NCBI GenBank assembly: GCA_013140575.1
Contig: JABFSN010000205.1
Coordinates: 1-38,185, forward strand
DNA: 38,185 nt
Source: Phycisphaerales bacterium
GTDB taxonomy: Bacteria > Planctomycetota > Phycisphaerae > UBA1845
Direction of reading: 5' to 3'
Numbering within the stretch: the stretch's first letter is position 1; each line of letters begins with the position of its first letter. A program made the translations under genes and the position numbers. This document shows, in pieces, positions 17,781 to 25,220 of this stretch. The notes beneath the pieces were generated by a model. It ran no database searches and was not told the origin of the DNA. It saw only the letters and a program-made list of their open reading frames with translations.

Positions 17781-19952
17781 ATGCCGACATTAAGAACCAC
17801 GTTCAGCGAATCCTGGCACAAGGTCGCGGCTTTGACCCCGCGACTGCGAACGACGGTGCACATCTATCGCCAGCAATACCGCGGCGAAACGTGGCACGTG
17901 GCCCGCGACACGGCCAATAACCAACATTTCCGCCTCAACGATCCCGGCTATCGATTCGTCGCCCTGTTGGACGGCCGCCGGTCGGTTGCCGACGCGTGGA
18001 ACCTCTGCAACGAGGCTCTCGGCGACAAAGCCCCAACGCAAAACGAAGTCATTCAATTGTTGGGACAATTGAACGCCGCGAACCTCCTTCACGGCGAACT
18101 GCCGATCGACGCGGGAATGCTCTTCCGCCGGTATCGCACCCGAGTGCGTCGGGAGATTCAGGGACGACTGTCGAGCATTCTCTTCGCCCGGATTCCACTT
18201 CTGGATCCCAATCATTTTCTAGGTCGCTGGGTCTGGCTCTTCGGGCGCCTGTTTACGCCCCTCGGCGCCATGGCCGTCGCCGTAGTGTTGATTGTCGCAT
18301 TGGCCACTCTTGCCTCCCACCAAAGCGCGCTCTACAGCGGTACTTCCGCCGTCCTCAGCCAGGACAATCTGCCGTGGCTGTATCTCTGCTTCGTTCTGAC
18401 GAAAGTGCTGCACGAATTCGGACACGGATTCGCCTGCAAGCGATTCGGCCGGCGAAACGGATCCGGCGGCGACGTGCATGAAATGGGAGTGATGCTGCTG
18501 GTCTTCACGCCGGTACCTTATGTGGACGCATCGAGCGCGTGGACGTTTCGCAGCAAGTGGCAGCGCATCGCCGTCGGTGCAGCCGGCATGTGTGTTGAAT
18601 TTTTGCTGGCCGGCACGGCTGCCATTGTCTGGGCCAACACTTCCGATGGCACACTCACGCACGCTCTTTCCTATAATGTGTTGTTCATCTCGGGTGTTTC
18701 GACGTTTCTGTTCAATGCGAATCCACTTTTGCGTTACGATGGGTATTATATCCTGTCGGACCTTCTGGAGATCCCGAACCTCGCCCTGCGGAGCCGGCAG
18801 TATCTCTATTATCTGGTCAAGCGCCACGCCTGGGGCGTGAAGGGCGCCATCAATCCCGGCGGAGGCGGCGAACGTTACTGGCTCTTTTCCTATGCCGTCG
18901 CATCCACGGTCTACCGGGTCTTTATCGGCGTCTTCATCATACTGTTCATTGCCGACAAGCTTTTCTTCGTCGGGGCGCTGCTCGCGGTGGGCGCGATCGT
19001 GACTTGGGTGCTTGTGCCGCTGGTCACGCTGGTGCGCTATTTGGCCACCAGCGGCGAACTGTCCCGCGTCCGCCGTCGGGCCATTAACAGCACGGCAATT
19101 GCCTTCGGCGTCTCACTGATCTTTATCTGTCTTGTCCCGGCGCCCGACCATCTCCGCGCCGACGGCATCGTCGAGCCGCGGCGGATGGCATTTGTCTATG
19201 CCGGCGCCGATGGGTTCATCCGAAGTGCCGCAGCGTCCGGAGCGTCGGTCCGCCAGACGGAGACTCTGCTCGTCGAGACCGAGAACCGTCAATTGGCCGC
19301 GGCTTTGGACGCCCTTGCAGCTGACAAACGCCGGACCGAGGTCCGCCGGAAATGGGCTTTGCGCGACAGCGAGGTGGCCGCTTTGCAGGTCTTTAACGAG
19401 CAGAACGCGGCATTGGATGACCAGATCAGGCGGCGGGAAGACGATCTGACTTCGCTCCGCGTCTTTCCGCCGTTCGACGGCACATGGATTTCACCGGAAA
19501 TCCGCGACTTGATCGGCGTCTATGTCCGCCAGGGCGACCCGCTGGGCATGGTTGCCGACGTGACCGACTATCGCATACGCGCGACGGCCGATCAATATGC
19601 GGCCGCCCTACTGATGACCGACGCAAGCGGCCGGGTCGAAATCCGCGGCCGCTCACGGCCCGATATTCAATGGCGGGGGACGGTCGCCGAGATTTATCCC
19701 GCAGGTCAACACCAACTGCCGTCGCAGTCGCTCAGCGTACTGGCCGGCGGAAATGTGGAAGTGTCCGCCGACGATCCCACCGGGCGCAAATCGGCCGACC
19801 CATTCTTCGAAATACGCATCGACGTCGACGGCACCCAGTCGCTTTTCACCGGTCAGCGCGTCGTCGTCCGGTTCGACCTGCCGGCCAAGCCGCTGGCGCT
19901 GCAATGGTGGCGATCGATCGAACAATTGATTCAGAAACGATTCCGGGTCTGA
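17781..19952 (+). CDS. PqqD/RRE-like - M50 site-2-protease-like - HlyD-like fusion
   Basis: A 723-residue membrane protein. Residues about 26-108 resemble PqqD/RiPP-recognition (RRE) domains: HIYRQQYRGETWHV, FRLNDPGYRFVALLDGRRSV and an APTQNEVIQLLGQL helix. Then come several membrane helices with HEFGH at 211-215 and NPLLRYDG at 314-321, the two zinc-ligand motifs of the M50/site-2 protease family, so the catalytic residues look intact. After the last helix (about 430-450) is an HlyD-like part: a lipoyl half-motif (AGADGFIRSAAASGASV), a coiled coil (about 500-550), the second lipoyl half (FPPFDGTW to YVRQGDPLGMV) and a barrel (about 590-710). This matches proteins often called putative peptide zinc metalloproteases. 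It likely recognises and cleaves or passes on an exported polypeptide. The SecA-like gene starts 2 bp downstream. Start: ATG 17781 with only a weak upstream GGTCGATG. Confidence 0.85.
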   Translation: MPTLRTTFSESWHKVAALTPRLRTTVHIYRQQYRGETWHVARDTANNQHFRLNDPGYRFVALLDGRRSVADAWNLCNEALGDKAPTQNEVIQLLGQLNAANLLHGELPIDAGMLFRRYRTRVRREIQGRLSSILFARIPLLDPNHFLGRWVWLFGRLFTPLGAMAVAVVLIVALATLASHQSALYSGTSAVLSQDNLPWLYLCFVLTKVLHEFGHGFACKRFGRRNGSGGDVHEMGVMLLVFTPVPYVDASSAWTFRSKWQRIAVGAAGMCVEFLLAGTAAIVWANTSDGTLTHALSYNVLFISGVSTFLFNANPLLRYDGYYILSDLLEIPNLALRSRQYLYYLVKRHAWGVKGAINPGGGGERYWLFSYAVASTVYRVFIGVFIILFIADKLFFVGALLAVGAIVTWVLVPLVTLVRYLATSGELSRVRRRAINSTAIAFGVSLIFICLVPAPDHLRADGIVEPRRMAFVYAGADGFIRSAAASGASVRQTETLLVETENRQLAAALDALAADKRRTEVRRKWALRDSEVAALQVFNEQNAALDDQIRRREDDLTSLRVFPPFDGTWISPEIRDLIGVYVRQGDPLGMVADVTDYRIRATADQYAAALLMTDASGRVEIRGRSRPDIQWRGTVAEIYPAGQHQLPSQSLSVLAGGNVEVSADDPTGRKSADPFFEIRIDVDGTQSLFTGQRVVVRFDLPAKPLALQWWRSIEQLIQKRFRV

Positions 19953-19954
19953 CC

Positions 19955-21970
19955 ATGCCCCAGGTTTCCCCCACTGTCGTGACGCCTGCGGTCGTTCCCA
20001 GCCTCTCCTGGCGAAGTCTGTCGAAACCTGCGCGGCCGCGGCGTTTACCGGCAGGTCTTGATGCGGGATGGGACCGTTTGCACGGGGTCTTCCGACGGGT
20101 GGAGCGGCGGTCGCGGCTCTTTCTGCGGCGGGCCGACGATGTTCTTGCAAGGGAGCGCGAAATCGGGGATCTGTCCGACGCGCCCTTGCAGAGCGCCGCG
20201 GGGCAATTGGCCGAACGATTTCGCCGCCGGCGCGAGTCGCCCGTTGATCTGGATCGCGCCTTGGCGATTCTGCGCGAGGTCGCGTTCCGCAAGCTCGGCG
20301 AGCGTCCCTACCGCGAACAGATCGCCGGGGCGCTGGCCTGCGACGCCGGCTGCATTTGCGAAATGGCCACCGGCGAAGGCAAGACGCTGGTCGCGGCCAT
20401 TGCGGCCACTCTGGCCGGCTGGCGCGGCCGGGGCTGCCATGTGGTGACGGTCAATGATTATCTCGCCGGGCGCGACGCCGAATGGATGGGAAACCTGTTT
20501 CGATTCTGCGGACTTTCCGTCGGGTTCATTCAAAACGAGACGCCGCCGGTCGGACGCCGCCTCGCCTACGCCGCGGACATCACTTATGCAACGAACAAGG
20601 AGGTGACCGCGGACTATCTGCGCGACCGACTGGTCCTTGGCGGTCGCCGCAACCTGCCGGAAGTGTTGTTGGACGGGATGGCCGGTCGTTTTGACGCCCA
20701 GGCCCATCTCGTGCAGCGCGGTCTGCACTGTGCGATCGTCGACGAGGCCGATTCGGTGCTGCTGGACGAGGCCGTCACGCCGCTGATCATCTCCGGCGAG
20801 GCGCCCAACGCCGAGCAGGTGCAGTGTTACGCGGAGGCGGCGGCAATCGCGGGTCGGCTGAAACCGGTCGAACATTACGCCGTCAATCGCCGCTATAACG
20901 AGATCACCATGACCGACGTTGGCCGCGACGGGCTGGCCCGGGAAGTGGCGTCGTTGGGCGGCGTCTGGCGTTCGATGCGGCGGGCCGAGGAACTGGTGAC
21001 GCAGGCGTTGTCCGCCCGGGAATTTTTCCACCGCGACATGCAATACGTCGTTGCCGATGGCAAAATCGTCATCGTCGATGAATCCACCGGCCGGACCATG
21101 CCCGACCGCACCTGGCGCGACGGATTGCATCAGGCCATCGAGGCTCGCGAGGGCGTGACCATCAATCCGCCCAAGACGACGCACGCCCGGGTCAGTTTTC
21201 AACGGTTCTTTCGTATGTACGACAAGCTGTCGGGTCTGACGGGCACGGCCGTCGAGGGTCGCGGCGAATTCTGGCGGGTCTATGGTTTGCCGGTGACGGT
21301 GATCCCCACGCATCGGCCGGTTCTACGCCGGCGGCATCCCGACCGTTGCTACGCGACCGGGGCCGCGAAATGGCGCGCCGTCGTCGAGGATGTGCGTCGG
21401 GTGTACGACGAGGGGCGGCCGGTTCTGATCGGCACACGGAGCGTCAAGGACAGCGAACACGTCAGCTCGATGCTGTCGGCCGCGGGCCTTGAACACCGCG
21501 TGTTGAACGCCGTTCGCCATGCCGAGGAGGCGCAAATCGTCGCCGAGGCCGGTCAACCGGGCGCCATCACGGTGGCCACCAACATGGCCGGTCGTGGAAC
21601 CGACATCAAATTGGGGCGCGGCGTCGCGGAACTGGGCGGGTTGCACGTCATCGCCACCGAACGCCACGCGGCCGGGCGCATCGACCGTCAGTTGTTCGGC
21701 CGGGCGGCGCGGCAGGGCGACCCGGGATCGGCCATCGCCATGGTCAGCCTCGACGATGAATTGATCGCCCGTTACGCGCCCGTCGGGCTGCGGATTCTGC
21801 GGAAGGTGGCGACGGACAATCCCGAGGGGTTTTCGAACCGATCGGCGCGCGGCGTATTCGATCGCGCGCAACGCCGCGCCCAGCGCATCGCGTTCGCGCA
21901 GCGCCGGGCCGGCCTTCAAACCGACGACTGGCTTGATGAATTCCTGGGATTCGCAGGGGACCGGTTCTGA
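19955..21970 (+). CDS. SecA-type translocation ATPase paralogue, short form
   Basis: A 671-residue SecA-like protein, against about 850-950 for housekeeping SecA. NBD1: MATGEGKT Walker A at 137-144 and DEAD-box DEAD at 263-266, followed by TPLIISG. A preprotein cross-linking domain lies between them and NBD2 (VDESTGRTMPDRTWRDGLHQ near 375). NBD2: LTGTA, NMAGRGTD at 543-550 and the arginine-rich RIDRQLFGRAARQGDPGS at 575-592. The ATPase looks competent. Only about 75 residues follow VSLDDEL, so the helical wing and scaffold C-terminal part and the zinc-binding tail of SecA are missing. The first 60 residues are Arg/Pro-rich. The start at ATG 19955, 2 bp after the M50 stop, with no clear Shine-Dalgarno, suggests translational coupling. 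An earlier in-frame start would overlap the M50 gene by 150 codons and is rejected. It is probably the motor of a dedicated export route. Confidence 0.88.
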   Translation: MPQVSPTVVTPAVVPSLSWRSLSKPARPRRLPAGLDAGWDRLHGVFRRVERRSRLFLRRADDVLAREREIGDLSDAPLQSAAGQLAERFRRRRESPVDLDRALAILREVAFRKLGERPYREQIAGALACDAGCICEMATGEGKTLVAAIAATLAGWRGRGCHVVTVNDYLAGRDAEWMGNLFRFCGLSVGFIQNETPPVGRRLAYAADITYATNKEVTADYLRDRLVLGGRRNLPEVLLDGMAGRFDAQAHLVQRGLHCAIVDEADSVLLDEAVTPLIISGEAPNAEQVQCYAEAAAIAGRLKPVEHYAVNRRYNEITMTDVGRDGLAREVASLGGVWRSMRRAEELVTQALSAREFFHRDMQYVVADGKIVIVDESTGRTMPDRTWRDGLHQAIEAREGVTINPPKTTHARVSFQRFFRMYDKLSGLTGTAVEGRGEFWRVYGLPVTVIPTHRPVLRRRHPDRCYATGAAKWRAVVEDVRRVYDEGRPVLIGTRSVKDSEHVSSMLSAAGLEHRVLNAVRHAEEAQIVAEAGQPGAITVATNMAGRGTDIKLGRGVAELGGLHVIATERHAAGRIDRQLFGRAARQGDPGSAIAMVSLDDELIARYAPVGLRILRKVATDNPEGFSNRSARGVFDRAQRRAQRIAFAQRRAGLQTDDWLDEFLGFAGDRF

Positions 21971-22002
21971 ACATCATGCGACGTCCACGGTGAAATCAAA
22001 AC

Positions 22003-22020
22003 CCCGGACGCGAGTCCGGG
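22003..22020 (-). terminator. GNRA-type hairpin, terminator-like on the minus strand
   Basis: CCCGGAC-GCGA-GTCCGGG forms a perfect 7 bp stem with a four-base loop. Read on the minus strand the hairpin is followed by GGTTTTGATTT, a T-run, about 100 nt after the zinc-ribbon gene's stop. On the plus strand it lies 32 nt after the SecA-like stop but has no T-run, so it may act weakly in that direction. Confidence 0.5.
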
Positions 22021-22123
22021 ACCGAATCGAATGCGGCGTTTCAACGCAATCTTCGATACGCCCTCGTCGGCCACCATCAATCGCTGATTTTGCGGCGGGA
22101 ATAGGCTCGCCGAGATCTTCCGG

Positions 22124-22333
22124 TCAGCCCGTGGAGTGTTGGTTGGCGTTCGGCGATACCGGCTGCGCGGATGTTGCGTCGGATGCGGATGCCTTGACCG
22201 GGGACGCTCCAGGAACGACGAAATTCGTTCCGCATTTGCCGCAGCGGATCTTCTTGCCGCGCACCTTGTCCGGCACCGTCAGAATCGCGCGGCACACCAG
22301 GTTTGGACACAACAACGTGATTGTCTTGGCCAC
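22124..22333 (-). CDS. Small MJ0042-type zinc-ribbon protein
   Basis: A 69-residue protein. Residues 9-41 carry CPNLVC and CGKC separated by LTVPDKVRGKKIR and followed by GTNFVVP, the MJ0042 zinc-ribbon pattern (C-x4-C or shorter, then CxxC with a RGKxxRC lead). The C-terminus (42-69) is Ser/Ala-rich and probably disordered. Such small ribbons are very common in planctomycetes; their function is unknown and nucleic-acid or protein binding is only a guess. The start is GTG 22333 with GGAGG 8 nt before it, a strong site that argues this is a real gene despite its size. It is not in an operon with the convergent SecA-like gene and lies 305 bp downstream of clpX. Confidence 0.75.
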   Translation of the reverse strand: MAKTITLLCPNLVCRAILTVPDKVRGKKIRCGKCGTNFVVPGASPVKASASDATSAQPVSPNANQHSTG

Positions 22334-22638
22334 TTCGTTCGCCTCCGTCGTCGCGACGTACGCCCGCTGGCGGGAAGTCGCATGGCGATTACCGCGTCGT
22401 CAGCCGCAGCCGCGCCGGCGACACGCTGTCCGGCACGGCACATGTTCAGATTGTATTGATATCGTATCAAACGCGACCGCCAATCACGTCCGGTAACACC
22501 TTTCCGTTGTAAACTAACGTCAGCGCCCCGCCCGGCCACCGCCATCAGACGCCGCAACCCACTGGATATGGTCAGGCCACCACGTGCGAAACGTCGCCGT
22601 TGACGGGGCACCCCACATCGGAATGGATCGCAAATCGT
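22334..22638. other. Intergenic region upstream of the zinc-ribbon gene, with a palindrome
   Basis: 305 bp without a gene. It contains TTGATATCGTATCAA (22456-22470), an inverted repeat with 6 bp arms and a 3 bp centre, in the most A+T-rich patch here. On the minus strand TACAAT follows it. It could be an operator or promoter element for the zinc-ribbon gene. I see no terminator for clpX. Confidence 0.45.
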
Positions 22639-23937
22639 TCAGGCCGATTCCCGCGCCCGCTTGGCCCGGGGGTTGAACAGCTTCTGCGTGCCGTTGACCA
22701 CGCCCTCGCCCACCACCCACTTGCCGGATTTGGCGTGGTCCACCAGCTCGTACATGGCCGGGATCATGAATTCTTCCATGACCGCGCGCAACGCCCGCGC
22801 CCCCGTGTCGCGTTCCATGGCTTTTTCCGCGATGCGGCGCAGCGCCGACCTCGTGAACTCCAGCATGCAACCCTCGAACTCGAAAAACTTCTGGTACTGC
22901 CGCACCAGCGCGTTCTTTGGCTCGGTCAGAATGCGGATCATGGCCGACTCGTCCAGCGGGTTCAACGTAGCCACGATGGGCAACCGGCCGACGAATTCCG
23001 GGATCATCCCGTAGTGGATCAGATCATCCGGGGTGATTCGGTCCAGCAGTTCGGCATCTTCCTGCGTCCGCGTCTGCGTATCCCCTTCGTTGGCAAACCC
23101 GATGCTCGCCTTGCCCACCCGCCGCCGGATGATCTCCACGATGCCGGTGAACGTCCCCCCGCAGATGAACAGGATGTTGGTCGTGTCCATCTGGATGTAC
23201 TGTTGCTCGGGATGTTTGCGTCCGCCCTGCGGCGGCACGTTTGAAATCGTCCCCTCCAGCATCTTCAACAACGCCTGCTGCACGCCCTCGCCCGAAACAT
23301 CCCGCGTGATGCTGACGTTTTGCGTGGTCCGCCCGATCTTGTCGATCTCGTCGATGTAGATGATGCCCCGCTGGGCCAGTTCCAGATCGTATTCGGCCGC
23401 CTGCAGCAACCGCAGCAGCACGTTTTCGACGTCCTCACCGACGTAACCGGCCTCGGTCAGCGTCGTCGCGTCGGCAATGGCGAACGGCACGTTCAGGATG
23501 CGCGACAGCGTCCGGGCGATCAGCGTCTTGCCCGATCCCGTCGGGCCGACCATCAACACGTTCGATTTATCCAGTTCGACATCGTCCGATCCGGCGTCGC
23601 GATGGGCCAGCCGCTTGTAATGGTTGTGTACGGCGACGGACAACGCCAGCTTCGCCCGTTCCTGGCCGACGACGTATTGATCGAGGAATGCCTTGATCTG
23701 TTTGGGTGCCGGCGTCCCGCCGACCAGCGTGCGGGCCGTGCTTGTTTTGCGGATTTCCTGGCGAATGATGTTCTGGCACAGCTCGACGCAGGACTTGCAG
23801 ATATAGACGTTGCGAGGCCCCTCCACCATCGGCCCGGCGTCGCGCTGCGTCTTGCCGCAAAAACTGCACGTGGTTGTGCGCCCGCCGCGCCCGCCGCTGC
23901 TGGTACTGCTTCCGCCGCCATTGATCCGTTGGGTCAT
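22639..23937 (-). CDS. clpX: ATP-dependent Clp protease ATP-binding subunit ClpX
   Basis: A 432-residue AAA+ unfoldase that feeds substrates to ClpP. The N-terminal zinc-binding domain has CSFC (24-27) and CKSC (47-50). Walker A is GPTGSGKT (131-138), the pore loop GYVGED (164-169), Walker B IIYIDEID (192-199), the RKH loop GGRKHPEQQ, and sensor 2 GARALR near the C-terminus. The usual DKIxRKSEN stretch reads DKIGRTTQN here; the following [17 protein letters not shown] is normal. ATG 23937 is preferred over GTG 23976: GGGCGGA lies just before the ATG and the extra 13 residues are Arg/Gly-rich shadow sequence. The Gly/Ser/Arg-rich N-terminal tail is still longer than in E. coli. No clpP is adjacent in the window. 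Confidence 0.97.
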   Translation of the reverse strand: MTQRINGGGSSTSSGGRGGRTTTCSFCGKTQRDAGPMVEGPRNVYICKSCVELCQNIIRQEIRKTSTARTLVGGTPAPKQIKAFLDQYVVGQERAKLALSVAVHNHYKRLAHRDAGSDDVELDKSNVLMVGPTGSGKTLIARTLSRILNVPFAIADATTLTEAGYVGEDVENVLLRLLQAAEYDLELAQRGIIYIDEIDKIGRTTQNVSITRDVSGEGVQQALLKMLEGTISNVPPQGGRKHPEQQYIQMDTTNILFICGGTFTGIVEIIRRRVGKASIGFANEGDTQTRTQEDAELLDRITPDDLIHYGMIPEFVGRLPIVATLNPLDESAMIRILTEPKNALVRQYQKFFEFEGCMLEFTRSALRRIAEKAMERDTGARALRAVMEEFMIPAMYELVDHAKSGKWVVGEGVVNGTQKLFNPRAKRARESA

Positions 23938-24016
23938 GATCCGCCCACTTCCGCGGCCACCTCGCCGCCGTCCCACCTGTCGTTATCGTCACCCGGCGTC
24001 CGGCCGCTCCAGCCGT

Positions 24017-24544
24017 TCAATCGGCCCCGCCGCCATCCCCGCACGAACCGCCGTCCGACGCTGCATCTCCACCGTCGCTGCCGAACGCGGCACCGCCGTC
24101 GTCGACAGAACCGCCGCCATCCCATCCGATGAACGGTACGCCGCCGTCACCCAAATCGGACCGAAGTTTCGCGCCGGCCGCCGAGGCGCGGGCGCCTCGC
24201 AAACCGCCCGACGATCGGACGCCCGCGACCGTCCGCGCGCGCAACCGTTCGTACTCCTGAATCGTGATTTCACCCGTATCGCGCAGTTGATTCAGGTCGT
24301 GCAACGTCCACGCGCTCGACGACGAATCCCGGGCGTCCACCATCCACCGCTTGACCAGCACGATGGCCGCGATCAGCGCGACGAACATCGCCGCCATCAC
24401 GCTTGCCCAAAACACAATGGCGCCGGTGCCCGGGTTCAACGGCCGTTCTCGGTTCGGCGACTCGTCGGTCCGCGGCCTCGCCAACCCCACACGGGCGTTC
24501 GCGCCGCTCCGCTCGATCCTAGCCGCCCCCGCGAACTGAATCAA
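24017..24544 (-). CDS. Single-pass membrane protein with SHOCT-like motif and Gly/Asp-rich tail
   Basis: About 175 residues if it begins at TTG 24544, which overlaps the upstream gene's stop as TTGA. GTG or TTG codons further in (before the membrane segment) are alternatives, so the start is uncertain. Residues about 41-64 (GAIVFWASVMAAMFVALIAA) form one membrane helix. Residues 80-103 (TLHDLNQLRDTGEITIQEYE) fit the SHOCT pattern of a short helical pair, LxxLxxxGxIxxxEYxxLRxR. The C-terminal 50 residues are rich in Gly, Asp and Ala. SHOCT segments are found in many small membrane proteins and may mediate oligomerisation. It follows the DUF6504-like gene and precedes clpX by 79 bp, so the three may be one transcript. 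Confidence 0.6.
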   Translation of the reverse strand: MIQFAGAARIERSGANARVGLARPRTDESPNRERPLNPGTGAIVFWASVMAAMFVALIAAIVLVKRWMVDARDSSSSAWTLHDLNQLRDTGEITIQEYERLRARTVAGVRSSGGLRGARASAAGAKLRSDLGDGGVPFIGWDGGGSVDDGGAAFGSDGGDAASDGGSCGDGGGAD

Positions 24545-24915
24545 CGCGGCGCCGGTGTTCCGGAATCGTTCTGGTGCACGACGGACAGCAGAAACCACCG
24601 CGTCCGCGCCGATCCGGTCGAACTGGGCTGACGCGTGAAATACACCTCCCACTCCGTTCCGTCGTTCATCCGCAACCGGTAGCAGTGCCTTCGCAAGTAG
24701 ATTTGGCCGTCCGCCGGTCCGCCCGTGCGTTGCGATTCCTTCCATCGGGCGACGCACGACTCGATCGTGTACGTCCGATCGCGCCACACGAACGCGTTCG
24801 GCAACCCCGGCTCGCCGCGCCCCATCGCCGACGTGTCGAACCCGCCGCCCGCGGGCCGGATCGCCTCGCTGACGAACTCGCTGCACCGGTCGTTCGACGC
24901 TTCCGATTTCGACAT
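24541..24915 (-). CDS. Small DUF6504-like protein
   Basis: A 124-residue soluble protein. The core (about 37-115) has PNAFVWRDRTYTIESCVARW, then YLRRHCYRLRMNDGTEWEVYF and TRWFLLSVVHQ. This layout (FxWRxRxYxxxxVxxxW, then an RxxYRL strand and a WxLxxV end) resembles the DUF6504 family, whose function is unknown. I am not certain of the family; the pattern of alternating strand-like segments and clear codon structure still supports a gene. The start is ATG 24915 with AGG 6 nt upstream. Its last codons overlap the start of the SHOCT-like gene by 4 bp, which suggests translational coupling. Confidence 0.65.
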   Translation of the reverse strand: MSKSEASNDRCSEFVSEAIRPAGGGFDTSAMGRGEPGLPNAFVWRDRTYTIESCVARWKESQRTGGPADGQIYLRRHCYRLRMNDGTEWEVYFTRQPSSTGSARTRWFLLSVVHQNDSGTPAPR

Positions 24916-25037
24916 CTTGAACCTGAATCACCGAATCTCGAACCGTCGCGCGTTCCGATCAGAACCCGCCACGCAAGTGGCGTGCCGCCGGCCAATCACG
25001 TTCACACACCCATTCATCCCTGTACGGCCGTTGGGTG

Positions 25038-25067
25038 GCACTGGCAAGCGTACTGGCTTGCCAGTGC
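25038..25067. repeat. Perfect 12 bp inverted repeat, REP-like hairpin
   Basis: GCACTGGCAAGC (25038-25049), six-base loop, GCTTGCCAGTGC (25056-25067): a perfect stem with no T-run on either side. GGCACTGGCAAG...CTTGCCAGTGC hairpins recur between genes in several planctomycete genomes as I remember them; only one copy is visible in this window. Confidence 0.6.
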
Positions 25068-25155
25068 TTCCGCCTCATCTGCGATCGGCGGGGCTTCTCA
25101 ATCAGTCTTGGGAACACACGGCTGTCGTGCACATCGACCCGATGACCAGACAAAT

Positions 25156-25189
25156 GCCCCCGTCCCGACGCAATCGCCGGGACAGGGGC
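25156..25189 (-). terminator. Rho-independent-like terminator after the NxxGxxAF/HYR gene
   Basis: A 15-nt stem with two mismatches closes over a four-base loop (25171-25174): GCCCCCGTCCCGACG pairs with CGCCGGGACAGGGGC. On the minus strand it begins 31 nt after the stop at 25221 and is followed by ATTTGTCT. The stem is strong; the T-run is short. Confidence 0.65.
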
Positions 25190-25220
25190 CAAGTTTCATA
25201 TCACAGCGAAACGCCGAACG

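Larger units (their letters stand above)
24916..25220. other. Intergenic region with two hairpins
   Basis: 305 bp without a gene between two minus-strand genes. It holds the repeat-like hairpin at 25038-25067 and the terminator of the NxxGxxAF/HYR gene at 25156-25189, both listed separately. No clear promoter for the DUF6504-like gene was found. Confidence 0.6.

Noticed and set aside
17575-17790. Minus-strand frame of 71 codons, FTAEAQRAPRKE and onward
   Set aside because: It is formed by the terminal inverted repeats of the MITE-like element and reads through its interior; not a gene.
19484-19954. N-terminal extension of the SecA-like protein by 157 codons
   Set aside because: It overlaps the M50-HlyD gene in another frame and has no SecA likeness; ATG 19955 after the M50 stop is the natural start.
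22279-22611. Minus-strand frame of 110 codons over the zinc-ribbon gene start
   Set aside because: It overlaps the zinc-ribbon gene in another frame and has no ribosome binding site or recognisable content.
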